Assembly: GCF_900102545.1 (NCBI RefSeq)
Contig: NZ_FNBN01000002.1
Span: forward strand, 83,245-147,244
From: Chitinophaga filiformis
GTDB taxonomy: Bacteria; Bacteroidota; Bacteroidia; Chitinophagales; Chitinophagaceae
Direction of reading: 5' to 3'
Length of the DNA stretch: 64,000 nt
Positions 7,977-17,400 of the stretch are shown piece after piece. The translations under genes and the position numbers were made by a program. The notes below the pieces were generated by a model. That model made no database searches. It was not told the origin of the DNA and saw nothing but the letters and a program-made list of their open reading frames with translations. How positions within the stretch are numbered: position 1 is the first letter of the stretch; every line of letters starts with the position of its first letter.

Positions 7977-9455
7977 ATGCAGCCACTAAGGTCTATCATG
8001 TTTGCCGGCACTGCATCAGATGTTGGCAAAAGTTTTATCAATACAGGCTTCTGCCGCATTTTCAAACAGGATGGTTACCATCCTGCTCCTTTCAAAGCAC
8101 AGAACATGTCGCTCAACAGCTACGCCACACCGGATGGCTTTGAGATAGGACGCGCTCAGGCGGTACAGGCGGAAGCCTGTGGCATTGCCTGCAGTACCGA
8201 TATGAATCCGGTGTTGTTAAAACCTACCAGCGATAAAGCCTCACAGGTAGTCCTACTGGGTAAACCTGTGGGTAACCAGTCGGCCTATGACTACTTCATG
8301 GGCAACAATAAACAGGAACTCTTCAAAGAAGCCAAAGCCGCCTATGATCGTCTGCAGACAAAATACAATCCTGTTGTGATGGAAGGCGCCGGTAGTATCA
8401 GTGAACTAAACCTGAAACACCGCGATATTACCAATATGCGTATGGCGCTTCACGCACAAGCCGACGTATACCTCGTGGGCGACATAGACCGGGGTGGCCT
8501 TTTTGCCAGCGTATACGGGACGATGGCCCTGCTACCACCGGAAGAAAAACAACTCATCAAAGGGATCATCATCAATAAATTCAGGGGCGATGCCCGTCTG
8601 TTTGATTCCGGCAAAACAATGCTGGAAGATCTCTGTGGTGTACCGGTTGTCGGCATTATTCCCTACCGGAAAGATATCTATGTAGAAGAAGAAGATTCCG
8701 TCGGACTGGAACACAAGCACAATCAACTGGCGTCAGGTAAAGTGAACATAGCGGTTGTTTTACTGAACCGCCTCTCTAATTTCACAGATTTCAATGTACT
8801 GGAACAGGACGGGCGTGTACACTTATTCTACAGTAACAACCCAGCGGATATAGAGAAGGCTGACATCATCATCATCCCAGGTAGTAAAAACACCATTGCG
8901 GATCTCATTGACATCAAAAACAATGGTGTGGCGAAAGCTATCGTCCAGGCGCATAAAAGCGAAAAAACGGTGATCGGCATCTGTGGTGGTTACCAGATGA
9001 TGGGGAGCAGTATTGAAGACCCTTATCACGTGGAAGGCACTGTGGAATCAATGCCAGGACTGGGTATTCTACCTGTAAAGACAGTCCTGACAGAGAATAA
9101 GGTAACAGAACAATGCCGCTTTTATTATAAAGGCAATGCTGCTCCCTGCAATGGATATGAGATCCATATGGGTATCAGCACTGCTACCGGAACGGAAAGT
9201 CCACTCAATAGAACTGCTGCCGGCAATAATGATGGCTATCTCCTGCACGAACATTGCTGGGGTACATACATCCACGGCATCCTGGACAATGCTGTTGTAA
9301 TAGACGATCTGCTGAAAGCATATACATCTCAGCAGTCCTCCACTCTTTTTGACTACCTCGCTTTCAAAGAAGCCCAGTATGATAAACTGGCGCAACACCT
9401 GCGTGAACATGTAGACATGGCATATATTTACGAACAATTAAAGAAGGAAAGATGA
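7977..9455 (+). CDS. cbiP: Adenosylcobyric acid synthase (cobyric acid synthase)
   Basis: 492 residues, normal for CbiP/CobQ. It amidates the b, d, e and g side chains of adenosylcobyrinic acid diamide using glutamine and ATP. Seen in sequence: the ATP-binding 'GTASDVGKS' (11-19), 'KAQNMSLNS' (40-48), 'VMEGAGS', 'VGDIDRGGLFAS', and a C-terminal amidotransferase domain with nucleophile Cys336 in 'GICGGYQMMG' and His433 in 'GTYIHGILDN'. It is first in a compact three-gene operon: its TGA overlaps the ATG of the next gene (ATGA at 9452-9455), indicating translational coupling. The start follows the divergent cbiA start by 29 bp. Confidence 0.96.
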   Translation: MQPLRSIMFAGTASDVGKSFINTGFCRIFKQDGYHPAPFKAQNMSLNSYATPDGFEIGRAQAVQAEACGIACSTDMNPVLLKPTSDKASQVVLLGKPVGNQSAYDYFMGNNKQELFKEAKAAYDRLQTKYNPVVMEGAGSISELNLKHRDITNMRMALHAQADVYLVGDIDRGGLFASVYGTMALLPPEEKQLIKGIIINKFRGDARLFDSGKTMLEDLCGVPVVGIIPYRKDIYVEEEDSVGLEHKHNQLASGKVNIAVVLLNRLSNFTDFNVLEQDGRVHLFYSNNPADIEKADIIIIPGSKNTIADLIDIKNNGVAKAIVQAHKSEKTVIGICGGYQMMGSSIEDPYHVEGTVESMPGLGILPVKTVLTENKVTEQCRFYYKGNAAPCNGYEIHMGISTATGTESPLNRTAAGNNDGYLLHEHCWGTYIHGILDNAVVIDDLLKAYTSQQSSTLFDYLAFKEAQYDKLAQHLREHVDMAYIYEQLKKER

Positions 9456-10477
9456 TCAACGGCCACGGAGATGACAGATACCTGTTTAACTATAACATCG
9501 TTGCTGACTTCAGCTCCAATGTATATTACAAAGGCTTCTCGCAAGAGTTAAGCAGTCATTTGATGGATTGCCTGTATAAGATCAACAACTATCCGGAATC
9601 CAATGCCCAGCGACTGCAAGTCGCGTTGGCAGATTGGCACAGATTGACACCCGCGCAGGTGCTCGTGACCAATGGGGCAACAGAAGCTTTTTACCTGGTA
9701 GCACACGCATACCGCAGAAAATCAGCGACTATTGTCATTCCAGCGTTTGCCGAATATGAAGATGCATGTCATACCAACGATCTTCAGATAAGCTATGTGC
9801 ATTGGGATGAATTACATCCCCACACCTTTTTTGGTACCGACATTGTTTTCCTGGGTAATCCCAACAATCCTACCGGCGCCGTTCTCGATCGGCTCACTAT
9901 TCTACATCTGGTGGAGAGGAATCCGGAAATAATATTTGTGATCGATGAAGCATATATTGATTTCACAACAGATGCTATTTCCCTGGTCACATATATACGT
10001 CTATATCCCAATCTGATCATCATCAAATCCCTTACAAAGACTTATTCTATCCCCGGATTGCGTTTGGGATATATTCTTAGCAATGAAAATATCATCAATC
10101 ATATTCTTCCCTCAAAAATGCCCTGGTCTGTTAATGCGCTTGCTATAGAAGCAGGACTATTCATTACCCGGAACAGACACGATATGTCGTTCCCCGTGTC
10201 AACACTCACCCTGGATACACAAGCGCTGATCAATGGCTTAAATGCACTTGGCAATATTTCCATCGGTAAAACACATACTAATTTCTTCCTCTGCAAGACA
10301 GATAAGGGCACTGCTGCTGATCTGAAACAATTCCTGTTACGGACCGCGGGGCTGCTGATCAGGGATGCTTCCAATTTCAAAAGCCTGACGCCACAACACT
10401 TCCGTATTGCGACACAGCGTCCGGAACAGAATGCATTACTGATAAAAGGGATCAAAGCATGGATGGAAAGTTTCTGA
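9452..10477 (+). CDS. cobD: Threonine-phosphate decarboxylase-like PLP enzyme
   Basis: 341 residues, a fold-type I PLP enzyme of the histidinol-phosphate aminotransferase/CobD group. The motifs are 'GNPNNPTG' (135-142), 'DEAYIDF' (165-171), the Schiff-base lysine Lys196 in 'SLTKTYSIPGLRLGY', and Arg204 for substrate phosphate or carboxylate. Between cbiP and cbiB its likely role is making (R)-1-amino-2-propanol O-2-phosphate from threonine phosphate, the linker that CbiB attaches. A true histidinol-phosphate aminotransferase cannot be excluded from sequence alone, but context favours CobD. It overlaps cbiP by 4 bp and cbiB by 19 bp. Confidence 0.88.
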   Translation: MINGHGDDRYLFNYNIVADFSSNVYYKGFSQELSSHLMDCLYKINNYPESNAQRLQVALADWHRLTPAQVLVTNGATEAFYLVAHAYRRKSATIVIPAFAEYEDACHTNDLQISYVHWDELHPHTFFGTDIVFLGNPNNPTGAVLDRLTILHLVERNPEIIFVIDEAYIDFTTDAISLVTYIRLYPNLIIIKSLTKTYSIPGLRLGYILSNENIINHILPSKMPWSVNALAIEAGLFITRNRHDMSFPVSTLTLDTQALINGLNALGNISIGKTHTNFFLCKTDKGTAADLKQFLLRTAGLLIRDASNFKSLTPQHFRIATQRPEQNALLIKGIKAWMESF

Positions 10478-11394
10478 TTATAGCTATTCCACTTTTAGCA
10501 GGTTACCTGCTTGATCTGTTATTAGGAGACCCGAGATGGTTGCCGCATCCCATCCGCTTGTTTGGCACTGTGATAGGCAAAAGCGAATCCTTACTAAATA
10601 AAGGGAAGTACCAATTACTAAAAGGAGCATTACTGACAATCGTATTATGCGCATTGGTGTTCTGCTTCTTCTATTTCACACAACGCTGGTTGCTAAGCAT
10701 AAACACTACATCTTATTACATCTTCGCCAGCATCTTCGTCTTTTATGGCCTCGCTAATAAAAGCCTGTTACAAGAAAGCAAAGAAGTCTTTGACACACTA
10801 CAACATCAAGGCCTTGAAGCAGGACGCAAACGTCTTTCCTGGATCGTTGGCAGGCAGACTTCCGCTTTAACCGAAAACCAAATCCGGACAGCTGTATTTG
10901 AAACCCTCTCTGAGAATTTAAGTGACGGAGTAATAGCGCCGTTGTTCTATTATGCCATCGGCGGAGTACCCGCTATGATGATGTATAAAATGATCAATAC
11001 CCTCGATTCTATGATCGGGTATAAAAGTGAACGATATTTCTACTTCGGAAAATTTGCAGCGAGGCTTGATGATGTGGTTAACTTCGTTCCGGCCAGGTTA
11101 ACAGCGTTGCTGATGGTATTAGTGACGTTCAGCAGACAAGGGATAGTATATATTCTAAAATACGGGCATCAACATGCCAGTCCGAATTCAGGTTACCCCG
11201 AAGCGGCACTGGCAGGTATTCTGCAATGCCGCTTCGGAGGCCCGAACACTTATCATGGGCAGGTGGTGGTCAAGCCTTATATTGGCGAGACGCCACGGGA
11301 GATTGCACATGACGAGCTAAAAAGAGTCATGTATGTGAACCATGCGGTGACCATAGTGAGCGTCTGTATGATACTGCTGCTGATCATGATATGA
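10459..11394 (+). CDS. cbiB: Adenosylcobinamide-phosphate synthase, membrane protein
   Basis: 311 residues, the usual length for CbiB. It joins aminopropanol phosphate (from CobD) to adenosylcobyric acid in the inner membrane. Family marks: 'LDLLLGDPRWLPHPIRLFG' near the N-terminus, 'DGVIAPLFYYAIGGVP', 'NTLDSMIGY', 'RLDDVVNFVPARLTALL', and the C-terminal 'SPNSGYPEAALAGIL' with 'FGGPNTYHG'. Several hydrophobic segments span the membrane, including one at the extreme C-terminus. The start overlaps cobD by 19 bp, which suggests coupling. It ends the operon; the giant Rhs gene converges on it 32 bp away with no clear terminator between. Confidence 0.94.
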   Translation: MDGKFLIIAIPLLAGYLLDLLLGDPRWLPHPIRLFGTVIGKSESLLNKGKYQLLKGALLTIVLCALVFCFFYFTQRWLLSINTTSYYIFASIFVFYGLANKSLLQESKEVFDTLQHQGLEAGRKRLSWIVGRQTSALTENQIRTAVFETLSENLSDGVIAPLFYYAIGGVPAMMMYKMINTLDSMIGYKSERYFYFGKFAARLDDVVNFVPARLTALLMVLVTFSRQGIVYILKYGHQHASPNSGYPEAALAGILQCRFGGPNTYHGQVVVKPYIGETPREIAHDELKRVMYVNHAVTIVSVCMILLLIMI

Positions 11395-11426
11395 CAGGCT
11401 GATCCCATTTTATCTTCCACTAGTTT

Positions 11427-14400
11427 TTACTGTATTAAACGTCCTGTAGTTTGATCGTACCATAATGCCTGTGTTGTTACCGGTAGTTTTCCATTTGTTA
11501 TTTCTTTTCCAAATTTGATGATGCTTGTAGTTGTTCCCGCTTTAAAATCAGCAGTATTAACGCCGGGAGTCCATTTAGATCCAAAGTACATAGATGGATG
11601 AAGCCCACTTATCACCTGCACATCCGGTCCTTTCTCCCCTCTTCGGGCAAAATAGAATTGCGTAAGGGGATACCTGTTCTGCAGCTCGGAAGGAAGCGTC
11701 GCTATTCCCGCTCTTAATGGCCCGCCATTGATCCGATCATAATGCAGGTGATTCCCCAATTCCCTTTTCGATAGTGTAGACAAATCAATAGCATTCCTGT
11801 TATTCGCAGATCCTGACTGAGTTGCCTGGCTGGATGTACCGGCATTCGTCGTGGTAGTCGTGGTTGTAACAGGCACGTCCATTTCAGTTGGCGCTATCGT
11901 CCTCACAGGAGCAACTGTCTGAGTCGTCGCCGGCTTTAATACAGGAGTATGAGGAGAAGTCTGAACTACCACTGGTGTTTGGGGAGTTCTCACGGGTACC
12001 TTAACACGTACATTCACCGGCATTTCAATAAATCCAGGTGTACCCATTGTCGGTGTAATGGCAGCTTCCATCATCCCATATCCCATCATACCTCCCAGTG
12101 CTGTAAAAGCTTCCCCGTATGTATAGGATTTTTTGTCTGCCGGAATAGTAGCCTGGTCGAGATAGGAAAGCGCCATTGCCGTACTGAACTCGCTTGAAGA
12201 ATTCAACCAGTCCTTCAAAGCCATCCAGGCACGTAGCGTCCCTATTCCGCCCTCCAACCCATCAATGTCAATCGCCCATAAAGGCGTATTGCTTGCAAAC
12301 TGATATGGCGTCAGTTCCGGATATTTTGCACTTAGAGGATCAATAGACAAGAACCTGCCGGCTCTCGGATCGTATATCCTCATTCCATAATCCTGCTGAT
12401 TTCCCGTTCCCTTTACATCATTATCATTTTCCTTTCCATTAAACCCATACCTGTACCGCTCACTATTACTGCCTCTTCCCGGCATGCCCATACCAAAAGG
12501 ATAGTATTCCTGCGTAGAGAAAATATCAGGTGTAAAATAGCTGACAGTCGTACTGTCTGTAGAAACACCCCGTTTCTTATCAGACACAGTCGCCAGTATA
12601 TTCCCAAGGTGGTCACTCAGTTCAAAGATCTTTTTGCCGCGAAGGAAACCGATACCTATCCCATTTCCCAACCCGCGCACAGGAACCACATCAGGCGACA
12701 CAACACTTTGTACGTTTATATTCAGTGTACTTAACCCTAAACGTCCACTGCCATACAAGGGGATTTCTGTCTGCGTAAGGCTACCACCGTTAGCAGTATT
12801 ATCTCCCCTGGTATATACGCTCATCACGTTGCCGGAAGCGTCGCGCACATACCATGTTTGCACACCATTCACTGTTTTACTGATACGGTTTCCACTCACA
12901 TCATAGGTATAGGCAATAGTCGTCCCGTCGGTTTTAGTGACGGTCGCTATCTTGCCGTATACCGTCCATGTAATACTGCTGATTCCTCCTCCGCTATCCT
13001 TTATAAGATTACCTGTACTGTCGTAGACATAGTTCCCGGCAGTCTGGCCGTCGATGTCGCCAGTATAGTTTATTGAGCGTACTGAATCTCTTATGAAATC
13101 CAGCTGATTCCTGCCTGCTTTGTAGCTATACGTAAGACTATCCATCGCCAGCGGACTACCGGCAAATGTGTTATTTCCATTACGGCTATAAGTTAAGATG
13201 TTGCCATCGGCGTCATAAGTAATTCCCTCCTTGAAATCCTGAATAGCTGCAGGCGTCCATTTATTGGTGCTTGTATTTAAACCACGGAGCACCTGCGTTC
13301 CTTTCAGGCGGTTCAGTACATCATAGCTATAAGCAGACAGCAGCGATTCTCCCAAAGCCGGAATGTGATGACTGATCGCTGCAACGTTTCCTCCAAACAG
13401 GGGTTTAAACCCGGAACCTTCAATCGGAGCAAAAGATACCTGGCTGCCGATAGGGCTATACTCTCTGATGCCGTAGTAATACAAACTATATCCTATAGCG
13501 TCTCTTGCTACAGCACTACCCGCTAGGCCATCCTTACCCATATCTGTGCTACCACCAACCGAAGTCGTATTCACTCCTTTCAGCCATCCCTGCAATGTAT
13601 AAGCATAGTCCACCCCCTGCACCTGCTGTTGTCCTAATACTAACCTTGCAAGCGGGCCATGCTTGTAATAAGTGTAATAAGCATCATTTTCCCAGTAGAC
13701 ACTATCCTGACTGGTCTCCACATTAATCAGCCTGTTCTCGGCATCATAAGTATAACGATGATAGAATGCATCTGCCTGAGAGGGTTGATAAGCTACCTGA
13801 CGCACCTTTCCACTAATCAGATCATATCTGTACACGATCTTCTTAAACCTGTTCCCCGCATCTGCCATTCCTCCCAGCTTATAATCCTGCAGCAGCGTAT
13901 CCACATTACCATGCGCATCATAACTATAGAAAGTACCAGCAGCATAATTGCCATTACCTAAATCCGTGTTGTTATTATAAGTTGCCGTCCACGCCACCCG
14001 GTTACGCAAGTTACGGGCCGATAACACCAGTTGTGACAACGGCGTATAAGGAACATCATATGTCGTACGCGTGATCTGTGTATTGGTTCCCTTTGCCGCC
14101 GACAACCATTGCGTCAGCAACTGCGGATCACGGCTGATGCTGTCTGTTATTACATTAGTGCTGTTCGTTTGTCCAACCTCTACTATTCGTCCAATCGCGT
14201 CATAACTAGTATAACTATAGTTACGGTCTGCCTTCTGCTGTGCATTCTGCGACACAACCCTCCTTCCCAGCCTATCATACCAGAAGCGCGTAATCCCCCC
14301 ATCCGGCGACTGTTGCTCAACTATTTGCTCAAGGGTATTGTACCTATACTGTGTGATCTTTTTATGCGCAGGTATACGCTGCTGCCTGGCCTTCCGCGCC

Positions 14401-17400
14401 GCTCGCACACTATTCAGCCAGCTATCCGACCTGTCTGTCACCACACCTGCCGGAGGCACGGTCTTCACCAGGTTCCCCGCCTGATCATAGTAGAACAACG
14501 TATAATGATACTCGCTCGTGTTATAATTTACCGTGAACACTTCCTTATTAGCAGCCTGCAAACCGGTACTGATATAATCCTTTTCAAAGTTACCTTTCAC
14601 CGAATCACGATACGCCTTGTACAATTCCGTACCCTTGCTGATAGCAAAGAATTCATTGTCAGAACAGTTGTTGATCTCATTTACATCCACCGGCGGGAAA
14701 ACAGGTGTAGACTTACCACAGAGCAGCGGACCGTCATAAGGGCCAACAATAGTGTCCGCCGGGTCCGTAGGCGTAGTTGATCCTCCACCGCAAAATCCTG
14801 AAACAGCCCCGCAATTCACCAGAAACATACTATCTATCTGAGCCGGTGAATATGAAGTATGAAACCAATAGTTAAACCTGACAGCCCATTCATCACACAC
14901 AGTTGCCTTAAAGTTTACACTAAACCATGGAACAGTTGTATTAACAGTCGACGTCGGACTATAAGTGAACACGTAGGAATTATTACTGGCGCCGGCCTCC
15001 GTTGCATCATCCATTCTTAATATCAATCCATAATATTTTCCTTTCTGGTATGCATCATACATATCAATAGCCAGATCAGTGCAGATAAAGGCTTGCTGGC
15101 CCGAACTGGCTCCTGCAGGCAATTTGGTCAGCGTAATCCTGTGTTCAGTTGTAACTGCCGGCTGTGTTGAAAAAGTTGTCACTCCCGGTATAACCGGGCC
15201 TAAAGCCCGCTCCAGATAGCCAAAGGCGGTACCATTAGTACTGTAGTGAGATTTTATCTCTTTGAAAAAGTCGATGCTTGGGCTGGCCTGTTTCCCGGTC
15301 ATGATTATTGTTGCCCTGGTTATCCGCGCATTGTAAGGCACTCCCAAAACATTGGCGGTTGAGCCAATAGGAATTACCAGATTATCCCTCAACCTGAATA
15401 TGCTGTTGCTGCTGTCCTTCCACACAGCCGCCGCCAATGCCTCTGTTCCAGACCATGCGGGCCGGTTATCTGTGGAAATAACATGCGTAACTATACTCCC
15501 TACTAATGTGCGTGAAAGAGTAAGTGAGTCGCCCGTTAGTGATGGAAACAGTCTCAAAAATTCATTCTTGGCCCACGTAAGACTGTCACATATATTAGTA
15601 TCTGGCGTTGGCGTTTTTGGACAGCTATCCCTGAACTGAAGATACTCCCATGCCTGCTTGCTGAATCCAAGACGGATGTTCATGTAGTTGGCAAACACCT
15701 TGTTCTTTTTCTGCTGAATAGTATCTGGCTCTGTCTTCTGGGGAGTAAAATCAGGATATGCCGATAAATAGCTCTGGTAGAGATCTTCCACTACTTTACA
15801 TGACACACATATCTCCCCGCTGTTACACTGCAAAGCCGGCGGTATATTAATCACCTGCTGGAAATACGTACAACTACTTGTCGTATTACATGCATTCAGC
15901 AACTGCGTCAGATCAGCATCTGTCATACTGATCTTCCTTGTACGCGACAGATACCCTGCAAAATTACTATCCGTAGATTTGCCATATTTCACATACTCCG
16001 CCTTCAAACTATTGAGCTTAGCACACTCACAACTATCCGGCTTTGTATAAACAGGCTTATTGGTATAAGCTACCTGCTTGTCATAAGGAGCAGGCGCCGT
16101 GATCATATCAGGATAACAATCCCAGGAATTAGTAATGCCATTCTGCTTATTATATGCATCCAGCACCTCCTGGAAGCTCTTGTATGTATTCGTACTACCC
16201 GGTTTCACAGAACCGGATCCCAGCGGATGCGATACATCCGAACCTTCCTTACACACCTGTACCAATCTTGGTATAATGATATTCAATGCTGTCTGACTGT
16301 ACTTACAAGGAGCCAGCTGCTGCACCCATGCTTTTGCATAGGCATTGCAATTATCCTCATAAACTTTTGCCAGCGCCTTATTTGTAGAATCCGTAGCTGC
16401 ACTTCCTGTTGGATTATTATTAAGATAACCCAGTCCGCTCTGCCCCAGGGCATCTGCTGCATTGTTGAAATTGGACTGTTTACCAGCTGAGGTCAATTGT
16501 GCGGAAGTAGGGTTCACTACTCCCGCCGGACAAGCAGCATTCTTTATCTTATCGCTCAGCATACCCCGCTTCACATTCTGGTACAGCTGGCGGAAGTTGC
16601 GCCATGCCATATCCAGGTCAGCCGTACATAAAGTGCTCTCATTGAATGCCTTGGCCGGTGTATTATAAGTATCGATGCAGGTACTGCTGTTATCGGGACA
16701 CTTCACCGTAATGGTGGCCATACTCCAGAGTGAGAGAATATTAGCGCCGCTTCCCCCGTTGAAATTATTCAGCTTCGCTTCCAGCGCGGTTTTATTGGCC
16801 GTACTTTCTGTCGACAGCGGATCTCTGTTGGCCGTCACTATCGTGAAAGGAAAACTGCTATTGCCAGTAGGGTTCAGATAACCTTTTGCCTTTGCTTCCG
16901 CATAAGTATCGACAATTGCAAAAGCCCTGTCCCAGGTATAACTGGCCGTATGTTTCTGGAACTCCAGCCACTTACAATATTCCGGATGGAACTTCAGTAA
17001 TGCCGCGGCCCAGGTAGGTTTGAACTTAGCAGCAAATTGATCTGGCCTTAACCGCTGCGGTATGACGTAGCTATTGCTTAACTCATCATAGACCAGGTCC
17101 CGCTTACCCGCTTCATCCAGGTAAGTCACCGTATCCCGTTTATAGATAGGAAGCGTATTTTCGTCTTTCTGATAGAAGATAGAATAGATATCCAGTGTAT
17201 CGTCGGGATTAGCGTACTGTCCTGATGGTGCAGACATATCGAGCAACATGGCGTTCCTGGTATCCGTCACCTCGCTGGTTTTGTTACACAGCGCATCACA
17301 GGCAGCAAGGGCCTCTTCGTAAGCGGCCATGGCTTCTCCACGATACCCAGCTGAATCGGCTACTGCAACACCTGCACCTTTCATATATTTCGCCCTGAAA

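Noticed and set aside
14109..14780. Plus-strand frame of 223 residues inside the Rhs-A gene
   Set aside because: Antisense shadow of YD-repeat coding sequence; the minus frame is intact over 8 kb.
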